Below, in pieces: positions 12,561-22,641 of a DNA stretch of 64,000 nucleotides. Both the position numbers and the translations under genes were made by a program. Source of the DNA: Combretum micranthum (lineage: Eukaryota; Streptophyta; Magnoliopsida; Myrtales; Combretaceae); the NCBI GenBank assembly GCA_024138025.1, contig JAMXBD010000579.1, forward strand, positions 682,001 through 746,000. Direction: 5' to 3'. The notes beneath the pieces were generated by a model that saw only the letters and a list, made by a program, of their open reading frames with translations, was not told the DNA's origin and did not search any database. Within the stretch, counting starts at the first letter, position 1. Each line of letters opens with the position of its first letter.

Positions 12561-12784
12561 AGTTCAAATAGTCATAAGTACTCAAAGCAAAACCAATGAA
12601 GCACACAACCCCAAAAGCAATAATTTACTATATTCTATATATATAATGGCTAGACTAACAGTATTAGGCTTTCTTAATACTGCCAATGTTCCTCAGTAAT
12701 GGCTCCAAAAACTTGGTTGCGCTATTTCTAACTGAGTTTTAATAAATTAATTCCTATTAACTCTTTCCTATGATTTGGTCGGCG

Positions 12785-14290
12785 CTAAGCAAGTATACCT
12801 ATCACATGTAGTATAGGAATGGATTGTAGGGTCGTATTCCTCGAGGATCTTGGTAACTACTGTTACTCACCTTTTTCTTATTATCTAGCCTATAAAATTG
12901 AGTGAGTATTATGATTATGATATTAATTAAACTACTAACCTCTTACAAATTATCACTAATGATTATTAACACTTGATTTACTTAACTAAATGCATAACAC
13001 ATTGACTTAGACTTTGCTTTACCAACAAACTTGACATGTATATTAAGAGCATGCGATTGATATCATTAGTTCCTTAAACTACAAAATTCATTGAGTACAT
13101 TAACGTCTTTCTCAAGATCGATAACGTCTAATCCTAAGTTTATCCATCGGAATTTCTTCTTAGCTAATAGCAACTTGGAACTGCATTAATTTTAGGAATT
13201 CTTTACTTAATTAAGTAGATGCAGAAGAATTTCACAATCCTATCTCTAGGCATCATGAGTAATCCCTTCCAATAGCCTAAATCTATTCAAGGGGACTATC
13301 TCTCGATCCGTCCCAATGAAATCTAACATGAAACTATACTGCGCACAATATAATTCCATGATTCGCTAAAATCAATTGTTGAATTTAAGAAAACTTATAA
13401 TAATTCATTGACTAATCTTATTGACACATATCAAATCATGGTATAGCAGGCCTAAGAAACATCACTCATACATCATATAACAAGAAAACAAAACAATAAC
13501 TAAAATAAAATAGAAAGGAAACATGAAAGAAAACTCCCTTCTCACAATACAAATGTTGAACTCTTCAATAAACGACTACAGAAACTCGTCTCCTCTTCCT
13601 TCTCTCTCAAGAATCTTCAAGGAGTACATTACAACAAGGTACAATGCATAAGAAATTATGAATAGGAAATGTTACAAAACTAAACTGAATTATATTGTTT
13701 CGAGGTATAAAAAATGATTCGAATTGTCCAATGTGATGTATAGGTCTTGTATTTATAGTTTCCAAGTGAATAGACATGAACAACATATTTTCCTTGTGTC
13801 CATTAGTCTTCACATCTCTTCAAGACACGGTTATTTTACATATGACGTGGAAATAGCAAAGATCACTACCTCTATCATGGTCATGACTCGGGCGATGATA
13901 GGCTAAAAAATGAAATCAGTGGAGATCACCCCCTTCGTCATGGTCGTGATGAGGGCAGTGATGAGCAAAACAACTAAATCAGCGTAGATCACCATTCTTG
14001 TTACCATCGGTGATGAGGGTAGTGATGGCGATCATCCCCTTCATAACAGGTCTGATGGAGGTGGTGATGAAGATCACCACCTGTGTTACGGGCGTGATGA
14101 GGATGGTGACAAGCCACTTTTACGTCAAATGAGCTTTCTTCACCCAAGTGTTGAGAATTTACCCTTAGTCACTTGAAATGAACATAATTTAGCATTAAGT
14201 ACATGATTCCTCAACTTTAAGCATATTCAAAGCAAGATTAAACATAATTTATCCCCAATTTAATAGAGTAAATGATCCCTATCAAGTAAT
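12785..14290. repeat. Dispersed LTR-like repeat
   Basis: The segment starting AAGCAAGTATACCTATCACA is related to 63820-64000 (shared GCAAGT, TGTAGTATAG, TAGGGTCGT and TTATTATCTA blocks in the same order and spacing). The span ends near a run reading AATGATCCCTATCAAGTAAT. A GC-richer central part at 13850-14110 repeats GATCACC and GTGATGAGG words. The composition and the TATA-like tract at about 13740-13755 suggest an LTR, but no TSD or partner was found here. Confidence 0.5.
13850..14110. repeat. Imperfect GATCACC/GTGATGAGG repeat cluster
   Basis: Four to five diverged units of about 57 bp contain GATCACC followed by a CATGGTCGTGATGAGGG-like word. Reverse-complementary words (GATCACC and GGTGATGA) alternate, so the strand can fold back. 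Confidence 0.6.
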
Positions 14291-15350
14291 CGAAATGATT
14301 TTTGAGATTTTTGCTTTTGTTTTTCATTTTTTCGCCCCCTTCCCTTTACTTATTATGGTTCTATTTGGTTTGTCGTGTTATATATATATATATATATATT
14401 GTTAAAAATACATACAGATACATTTTTACTCAAATAAAACACAGACACAAATCAAATACAGATAATATACAAATGAAAAGCAATATTAATTTAAAGGTTT
14501 ATTGAAAATAATTAAAAATAAATATATAATTAAATTTAGAATTCGGTGGAGGCCTCTTATCATGAAATCACCTATTAGTTGTATCTAATAACCTATTGTT
14601 TTACATTTTTAGTCAAGCCTTAGAAAAATAGTAACTCTGGTTACTTCCTTCATTGTTTTTAGTAGTGTCCTCAAAATCGAGTTGGCTTCTAGGTTTAACT
14701 TAGTAAAATCTGACCCTTTTATGAAAAATGGGCCGATTCAATTGCGGTTCAATCATTGGTTTAATCTAGTTTTACTCATTAATCCTTCGCCCTTGGCCCT
14801 CTAATATGTCTAGGTCAAGGCTCAGGCTAGGTTTGACAACATTGGGTTTTAGTGCATATCATCAATAAAGTTTTGTAGAATTTCCATAAGCAAGGAAAAT
14901 TGAGTAGATGCCATGCCACATGGATGAAATTCCTTAGATATTTCCCTTACATTATTAAGCACAGAAGAGGAAGTGTTATTAAAAAAAAACAAGGTTAACC
15001 TAATTTAGTAAGACATAATTAAAGTTCTTGATCTTCTATGCTATAACCATTTCCTATGTGTCATATTCTTAGAGGGTGAAATAACCTAACTTAATTAATA
15101 ACTTAACTTCCATATAAATATAATATTAGTTCTAAATATTAAGTTTAAAAGTGAATTTGGTGTATGAAATGAGTGTATGAAAATGGAGTTTGAATTATGT
15201 GTATATTCTTGTTAGCATGAAATTTGTATTAATAGTAGGTATGAATTAATATTATGTTCTTAATGCTATTATTCTATATGTATTAATGTGTGTATAGTAT
15301 AATTAATGTTTGTGTCTTTTATATATTAATATGTATGTGTTAGGTTTAAT
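14291..15350. other. Intergenic DNA with (TA)n run
   Basis: A TA microsatellite lies at about 14381-14400. The remainder shows no recognisable gene or element. Confidence 0.5.
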
Positions 15351-16296
15351 TGTAACAAAATAAGTTTTGGAAATTCCTAAAGCCATAGCAGAATTTTATC
15401 AAGTTTGACCCATGTTTTAACCAATTTTTAAGCCTCAAAATGAGCCCAAATTAAGGTAAATTGCAGCTCAATCCATTAAGTACCCATAAAGTCAAGTTTA
15501 GGATAAGTTTGAACCTATAATTTGATAAAAAAGACTCCATTTTGGGCAGCTCCTCTTCCCATATGAGAATTCTTTTTCTTTCTTTAGTTCTTTTGTTCTT
15601 CATTTTCTCTCTATCTAAGCTAGCCCAAAACCCTTAGTGGAATATACATTCAAGGTCCAATAGTCTCTATAGTCCAAGAGTCTCTATAAGCCAAGCCTTA
15701 TTAATGTAAGTCCTTGTTACTTTTACTTTATGCTTTAAATGTATTAAGCATGTTTTGTAAGTTTGAAGTTATGTATGAATTTAAATGGTCTTATATGTTA
15801 ATGAATGCTAAGATGAGTTTTGATGATATTTAACTTGTTATATATGCTATAGAAGTAGTAATATTTGATGGCATAGATTGATGTTGAAATTGAGTAGTTA
15901 AGTTTAAGGTGATGTGTAGAAGGGGGTTTGAAATGGTTGAAGTAGTTTGAAGTGTATCAAGATGTAACAATGTGCTTGGGATGATGCTTTAGTAGTTTTG
16001 AAGTGTAGCGATAGTGTTAGAAGAGTTTGAGTTGTGTTATGGTTTAATTATGGTTTATATATAAGTATTATAGTTGGAGTATAATGAGTTCATGTGATGA
16101 AGTGAACTAAAGTTATGTTTGATGTGTCAAAATGATGTTCAATATTGCTAGGAGTAGTAATGTGGATAAAAGATGGTATATAAAGTTAGATATGTGTTTG
16201 AAGAAGGATTAAAAGTGCTTTATGTTACAATTTTGCAAAGTACAAAACAAGGGAAACAAAACTTTTTGAACAGGTTTGTTTTTGCATTTACGTCGG
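15351..16296. other. Left half of the insertion target of the 13.5-kb element
   Basis: Non-coding sequence that ends in GTCGG at 16292-16296, the left TSD copy. The same target resumes at 29773. The character of both halves, and their adjacency to a gypsy integrase scrap at 31720, suggest the target was itself an old LTR, but this is inference. Confidence 0.4.
16292..16296. repeat. TSD GTCGG, left copy
   Basis: GTCGG immediately precedes the left LTR. The identical GTCGG at 29773-29777 immediately follows the right LTR, which proves insertion of the whole 13,476-bp unit as one event. Confidence 0.95.
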
Positions 16297-17089
16297 TGTC
16301 GAGCCTGGATTTTTCCATTATCTGGTTCATTTCTCCTAACCGATTCACATTAAACCCGAACCCATTTAACATGAATCCTCGACTAGGGGCTAAGAGAAAT
16401 TTTAATTTTTGAAAATGATTTAGAGTCGCCACCCGATATAAATCGGGAAAAAATAAAAGCTAGGATCAATGGGTCGGTTGATCCTAACTTAGCTACTAGT
16501 CTGCGAAAATTTGATTTGAAAAAACCAAACTTTTAAAACCAGATATCATAGATTCGGAGGCTAACCTATTAAAACCAAATTGGTTACCACTTTTGGAATT
16601 TCAAATTTATAATTTATCCTTTTCATGCTCAAAAATTCAAGTGAAACATTATAAACACAAATATTTACAAGTCAAATCATTCATTTTTATTTTTTATGTG
16701 TTTTTCTTCATTTTTATTTTTTATTCATTTTTTTTAGAACATGAATATCAAAAAATATATTTTCTTTTTTTTTTCAAAAAAACTTATATTTACAAAATAA
16801 TTATTCACAATATTAAAAACAAAAACATTTTTTCCATTTTTATTGTCGCCCCGTGGTGCCTACGTACTCGCTAATCGAGATCAGAGAAAACGTAGTTCTT
16901 TTGAAAAGAACCTTAGTTTGTTGATCAATTTTAATTTTTGAACTCTTTTCACTTTAAATTCATTAAATTTTCAATTTTTATGAAACCATTTTTTAATAAT
17001 CCTATGATCTAATTAATTGATTTTCATTTCATGAAAATGCAATTTTTCTAAGTTCAAAATCATTTTTCTTTAAAATCATTTTATGATAA

Positions 17090-17800
17090 TTCATGGCTAA
17101 TTTAATGCTACATGAAAAATCAATTTTGATTAAACTTGATTGAATATTTTCATAGCTAATTTAATGCTATATGAAAATATTTGATTGAAAACTTTTGGAC
17201 GATTATTTTCATAGCTAATTTATGAAAATAATTTTATTAAAACTTTGATTGTTTTCATAGCAAATTTATGAAAATAATTTGATGAAAACTTGATTATTTT
17301 CATAGCAAATTTATGAAAATAATTTGATGAAAACTTTGATTATTTTCATAGCAAATTTATGAAAACAATTTGATTGAAAACTTTGATTATTTTCATAGCA
17401 AATTTATGAAAACAATTTGATGAAAACTAGATTATTTTCATAGCAAATTTATGAAAACAATTTGATGAAAACTTGATTATTTTCATAGCAAATTTATGAA
17501 AATAATTTGATGAAAACATTGATTATTTTCATAGCAAATTTATGAAAATAGTTTGATTGAAAACTTTGATTATTTTCATAGCAAATTTATGAAAACAATT
17601 TGATGAAAACTTGATTATTTTCATAGCAAATTAATGAAAATAATTTAATGAAAACTTTGATTATTTTCATAGCAAATTTATGAAAACAATTTGATTGAAG
17701 ACTTTATTATTTCCATAGCAAATTTAATAATTTGATTGAAAAACTTTGATTATTATTTTCATAGTTGATTTAATGCTATATGAAAATAATTTAGATTGAA
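17090..17800 (-). repeat. Hairpin tandem array, ~46-bp units (left LTR)
   Basis: About 13 units share the core TTTTCATAGCAAATTTATGAAAA. In the typical unit at 17293-17323, ATTATTTTCATA and TATGAAAATAAT are perfect 12-bp inverted arms around the 7-base loop GCAAATT. Edge units are longer and carry GCTAATTTAATGCTATATG instead. In element sense this lies downstream of the TATA box, so it would be transcribed as a string of stem-loops. Confidence 0.85.
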
Positions 17801-18404
17801 AAATTTCATTCAATTTCATGAAAAAAAATTCTTTCATTCCACAAAAATCTTTTCCTTTTCATTTATTTCATTCATTTGCTGATTTTTTATTTAAAAAAAA
17901 AAACCAAAGTATTTTTTGAAAACAAAAACAATTTTGTTTTAGAAAACTCATTTTTTCATTTTTTTATCATTTTTTTATTTCCAAAATTCCATTAATATCA
18001 CATATATCTAAAACATATTCAAAATTCATCACATTAAAATTATATTACAAATACAACACATTAAAAATATCTCATGCATCAAATATACATTTCTAAAACA
18101 AACTATGTACATATACATATTCACAAAATATTCAAAAATATCACAAATTGCTAAAACATATAAATTTACACAAAAAAACAATTATTCTAATTTTTCTAGA
18201 TTTTTCTGAATTTTTTATGAATTTTTATTGCATTGTTTCTATTTTTTTCTATTTTCCGTAATTAAATATATAATAAATACATGATAAAATAATCCAAACT
18301 CACCTGGGTCGTTGGATCGTTCGGATCAGATCTGGAACGCACGATCTGATTACTTGATCAGAGTCGTCTGATCTGTTGATTTTCAATCTAGGCCGTCTGA
18401 CCTA

Positions 18405-18704
18405 CTAACCATTGACTTGACCGTTGACCGTTGACCGTTGACTGGAGACGGGTTGGACTTCGGATCTCGGCCCAACTTCGGGTCGAATCTCCTTGGTTGG
18501 GCGAAGAAGACGATGGGTGACCTTCAAAGGATTCGTCGGCCGCCTGTGGTGGTGTTTGAGGCTCCTGGGTTTGTCAGCCCGACGCGTCTCGAGGTGGCGC
18601 AGCTGTTGGAGGTGGTGGCTTCCACCCAGAACCACCACAGGTGGTGGTTCGAGCTGGTGGCTATCGGCGGTTGAGATTCGCTTAAACCTGGATCCTTTGA
18701 GCAA
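18405..18704 (-). other. Short ORF in the LTR transcript leader (left LTR)
   Basis: A 99-codon frame in a GC-rich island begins about 190 bp downstream of the LTR TATA box on the element's sense strand. The first ~65 residues are largely conserved in the other LTR (27927-28241, 104 codons). It is rich in His, Arg and Pro, without a recognisable domain. A second sense-strand frame (18524-18715) overlaps it. It may be translated as an upstream ORF or be a by-product of GC-rich composition. I cannot assign a function. Confidence 0.35.
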
Positions 18705-18892
18705 TCTAAAAACACTAGGTCACTAAGAACAACTTCCTAAAGCTCTCTAAACACTCAATTTGGATCGAGTTTGATCCAAAAACTTCAAATTTATGATTTC
18801 TCTCTCTAAACCCTAACTTCAAAAATTTTCGAATGCTTTGAATCTCTGAGTAATCCTTGCAATTGTTGTATGCCTTTTGTTCATGGATCATT

Positions 18893-18904
18893 CCTATTTA
18901 TAGA
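18893..18904 (-). promoter_or_regulatory. TATA box of the left LTR
   Basis: TCTATAAATAGG on the minus strand, conserved in the right LTR at 28429-28440. It lies 15 bases from the edge of the 97-bp array, which therefore occupies the promoter-proximal U3 position. Confidence 0.75.
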
Positions 18905-18919
18905 TCCATGGTCTAATTT

Positions 18920-19597
18920 CAGTTACGAATTGCATTTAATGACTTCCCAATTTTTGCAAAAAATTTAACTCGAAAATTGGAATTTGATTCGTTCGTAACT
19001 GATGAAATTGATGATCAGTTACGAATTGCATTTAATGACTTCCCAATTTTTCGCAAAAAATTTAACTCGAAAATTAGAATCTGATTCTTTCGTAACTGAT
19101 GAAATTGATGATCAGTTACGAATTACATTTAATGACTTCCCAATTTTTCGCAAAAAATTTAACTCAAAAAATGGAATTTGATTCGTTCGTAACTGATGAA
19201 ATTGATGATCAATTACGAATTGCATTTAATGACTTCCCAATTTTTCGCAAAAAATTTAACTCGAAAATTTGAATCTGATTCGTTCGTAACTGATGAAATT
19301 GATGATCAATTACGAATTGCATTTAATGACTTCCCAATTTTTCGCAAAAAATTTAACTCGAAAATTGGAATCTGATTCGTTCGTAACTGATGAAATTGAT
19401 GATCAGTTACGAATTGCATTTAATAACTTCCCAATTTTTCGCAAAAAATTTAACTCGAAAATTGGAATTTGATTCATTCGTAACTGATGAAATTGATGAT
19501 CAGTTACGAATTGCATTTAATGACTTCCCAATTTTTCGCAAAAAATTTAACTCGAAAATTGGAATTTGATTCGTTCGTAACTTATGAAATTGATGAT
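18920..19597 (-). repeat. 97-bp tandem array, 7 units (left LTR U3)
   Basis: Seven units start with CAGTTACGAATTGCATTTAA at about 97-bp spacing. At each junction, TTCGTAACTGA and TCAGTTACGAA form a perfect 11-bp inverted repeat around a 12-base spacer (for example 18992-19025). The arms contain CAGTTA/TAACTG, the plant MYB-core word, in both orientations. The array directly abuts the TATA box. Confidence 0.9.
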
Positions 19598-19934
19598 CAA
19601 ATCCTCGAATATTCGATCCTATCTCTGTATAGGATCAATTGAATCGTTCAAATTCATTGAATTTGATCAGCCGCCATTGATGATTCTTCAATTTTTCCAG
19701 ATTTTCGAAAATTCTCCCAATTTTCAACTAAAAAATTGGGGCTGTTCGAGGCTTGATTTTCGCACACATTTAATACAAATCCAATCTATCCCATGCCGAC
19801 ATTGAATCCTCATCCTCAATTTAAAAAAAAAAAACAGAGATTATGCATTCAAATCATGATCCAAAGTGGATGAGTCGGGTTGATTTCGAACCAAAAAATA
19901 TGAGGATAAAAGGCCAAAAATTTATGCCTCCAAG

Positions 19935-20000
19935 CTGGTTCGAACCCATGACCTGTGGCTTGGGCTTGGGTCTAGGTTAGTGGTCTTAACCATTAGGTCG
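19935..20000 (-). other. tRNA/SINE-like pol III box module (left LTR)
   Basis: The minus strand reads CGACCTAATGGTTAAGACC, A-box-like, then TGGGTTCGAACCAG, a good B box, about 45 bases on. The same pair is at 29283-29350 in the right LTR. No acceptor stem or anticodon arm is evident, so this is not a tRNA gene. Confidence 0.6.
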
Positions 20001-20422
20001 TTCCGTTAGGCCATTAGCCTGTGCCTGGGTTAGGTTCAACATAAAATATTTAAGGCTCTTAAAATTGCATTTAATTAAACAAAATAATTTTGGAAAATTG
20101 TTTAATTAACTTTAAAAATAATTAATAACAAAAATATGTATTATATCAAGCTCAAATAAATTTTTTAATATTTTTTTAAAAAGGAATAATAATAATTTTT
20201 TAAAAATTTACTTTTCTTTACTACTCTCATTTTTCTCTCATTTTTTTATTTTCTTACTACTTCTATATCTTATCTTATTTTTGCTGTTTTTTGATTTTTT
20301 GTGCTAGTTTTGCTTATTTTTTGATTTTTTCTATTTTTTACTATTTTTTTTGTGAGCTCGACATAATACTAATTTTTATCATAAATTTAAGCCTTAAATT
20401 GAGCAAAAATTGGGTGTATACA

Positions 20423-20435
20423 GCTGCCCCTCTTT
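20423..20435 (-). other. Polypurine tract
   Basis: The minus strand reads AAAGAGGGGCAGC immediately before the 3' LTR TGTATACACC. This is the expected plus-strand primer site and it fixes the element orientation. Confidence 0.85.
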
Positions 20436-20706
20436 GTGGTGAAGTTTGAGCAAAACTTTGCTACAAAGATAAAAGATAGCCAATTTTTGCTCTTTGAGCA
20501 CTTATCTGGTATTTGGAAGCTTTTGGTCCTCTGGGAAAGACTCGGCTTGAGAAGGCGATGGGTTGGTTGTCCCTTTCGGGAAAACTTGATCGGAGAAAGT
20601 GAAACTTCAACTTGGGTAGGCGCTTCTCGGGCTGGCATTTGGCTTGACCTGTTGCTTCTTGAGCTGATTCTTGGTTTGGATTGGTGCTACTTGGCCTGAC
20701 TGATGA
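20436..20706 (-). other. 3' untranslated spacer of the element
   Basis: Non-coding sequence between the polypurine tract and the GAGC array. An 87-codon plus-strand frame here is antisense to the element and resembles nothing. Confidence 0.5.
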
Positions 20707-21060
20707 CCTTAAAAGGCAGGATGACGCTCTTTTGAGCAGGTATCCTGGTACTTAAAACGGTAGGATGACGCTCCTTTGAGCACTGTGATCCTAATTCTTA
20801 AAGATAGGATGACGCTCCTTTGAGCAGTGACCTAATTCTTAAAACGGTAGGATGACGCTCTTTGAGCAGTGACCCTAATTCTTAAAACGGTAGGATGACG
20901 CTCTTTGAGCAAGTGACCTAATTCTTAAAACGTAGGATGACGCTCCTTTGAGCAGGTACCTAATTCTTAAAACAGTAGGATGACGCTCCTTTTGAGCAAG
21001 TGATCTAATTCTTAAAAGTAGGATGACGCTCCTTTTGAGCAGGTGACCCTACATATTGGA
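20707..21060 (-). repeat. Tandem array of ~48-bp units in the 3' UTR
   Basis: Eight units of the form TAGGATGACGCTCCTTTGAG followed by CAGTGACCTAATTCTTAAAACGG. Each contains GCTC...GAGC, a short inverted pair. It lies between gag and the polypurine tract. Such variable 3'-UTR arrays are known from Ogre/Tat and Athila elements. Confidence 0.9.
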
Positions 21061-22641
21061 CGTTAAAAAACTTCCTGGAAACTGAATTTTGAAATCTTAT
21101 AGTTTGAAAATTGGGCTAATTTGGAAACTTTTTTGAGTTAAGACTTCTTCTTCTTCCATTTTTGTTTAAGGCCAAATGCCTTTTTTCAAAAATTTCTTTA
21201 TTTTCTTCTTCTTTTTTTTTTTAACAAAAACTTTTGAGTTTAAAACTCTCTTCTTTTCTCTTTTTTTTTTTTCAGAATTATTTCTCTTTTCTTGAAAAGA
21301 TTTAAGGATTCCTTTTATTCTTTCTTGTTCTTTTTCTTTTTGGAAAAACTTTTGAGAAAATCTTCTCTTTTCACTTCTTTCCTCATTTTTTTTCAATTTT
21401 GCTAACAAGCAAAGAAATTTACTGATTTCAAAATTGCTAATGAGCAACAGCTTCTCCTTTATCTATTCATTTTGAAGGTCAATTCTTGGCAGCCTTCTTT
21501 TCTCCTCCCTTTTGATTAAGGGTAGCAATCTTCAATTTGACTTCTTGCCTTTGGGGCAAACGATTCTCATTTTTCTTATCATTTCTATGATCTTGGATTG
21601 GTTATCTTATGCTTGAAGCACTGAGTTAAAGAGGACTTCCTTCCACACTCTTTGGCTTATTTTCACACATGACTCGAATTCCAAAAATTACAGTCCGTTT
21701 TGTAAATGATACATTTTGGTTAATCTACCAGGACTTTTCTTGGGTCATAATTTAGGCTTTTGGTTGTTGGCTTTAATCAAAGAAGGATATTTCATAAAGG
21801 CCTTTTTTTCTGAAAAATTTTCCATCACATCCCGGGTTTACAAGTCAAGAACCTTTAAGGAAAACTTGATAATGCACTTGTTCCTAGTTTCAAGGGTATT
21901 AATAAATCAACTCCAATGCTCAAAAGAGTCTTTAAAGGGTGGAATTTGTGGGTGGGTCTGGATTTTGAATATTTTGAGCTATGTGTTTGTGTTTGCAAAT
22001 CATTGATTTTTTATCACCTTGTTTGCTTTTTTTTTTTTTTTAATATCTTTTTCTTGATCTTTTCTTGTTTTTTTTTTTTCTTTCTTTTCATTTCCCTTTT
22101 GGGAGATGAATTCAAGGTGATTTGTTCTTTTTTTCTTTTATGATTTATAGCTCAAAGTGTATGTGCTGTGTATGGTTTGAGATGGAGACTCTTTTTCTTT
22201 TCATAGGAAATGATTTATTTGTGTCAATTGACTACTCTTGAATTGATGCGACTAGGTCAAGTGCATATAAGTTATTCCTTTTTCTCCTTAATGATGACCC
22301 TAACCTCCAAATTGCCCCATTGTGGGGTACCCCAATGTGGGGTGGTTCTTGACAGGGTTTTTTTTAAGAATTGCTTCTTTACAAAGAACAGGCCCAACGG
22401 GGTTAGCAAGGGATAAATATATTTAAGTTACTGAAATGAATGCTGGTATCATCTTAACCTATGTATCAAGTGCAAAACAGACTTCTTTTTAAGGAATGAG
22501 CTTTATAAATTTCCTCAATATCGCTCAACTCTCAAGTGTTTACTGGTTAGTGTTTGGTATTTGGGTTGCCTCTTTTTACAAAAAAAAAAAAATTCAAGCA
22601 ATAAAATATCCAAACATCCATTCAAATTGCCCCAAATGTCA
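21061..22641 (-). other. Non-coding 3' part of the element, pyrimidine-rich tracts
   Basis: Long T-rich and TTC-rich stretches (21140-21480, 22030-22140). A Lys-rich frame at 21166-21447 is low-complexity translation. At 22314-22341 two near-identical CCCCA-N3-TGGGG hairpins are joined by TA. This is the position where pol would lie in an autonomous element, but no pol homology is visible. Confidence 0.6.

Larger units (their letters stand above)
16297..20422 (-). repeat. 3' LTR (left copy, 4126 bp)
   Basis: The plus strand begins TGTCGAGCCTGG and ends GGTGTATACA, so in element orientation it is TGTATACACC...CTCGACA with the canonical TG...CA. In element order it contains: a tRNA-like module (about 20000-19935), the 97-bp array (19597-18920), a TATA box (18904-18893), a GC-rich leader with a short ORF (18704-18405), an AT-rich spacer, the hairpin array (about 17800-17090) and the conserved terminal block. 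It is 376 bp longer than the right copy, mainly because both arrays have more units. Confidence 0.93.

Noticed and set aside
18920..19597. CRISPR-like array
   Set aside because: Units are contiguous 97-bp tandem copies without unique spacers, within an LTR of a plant retrotransposon.
21166..21447. Lys/Glu-rich 93-codon minus-strand frame
   Set aside because: Low-complexity T-rich DNA in the element's 3' region; the opposite strand and neighbouring frames are equally open.
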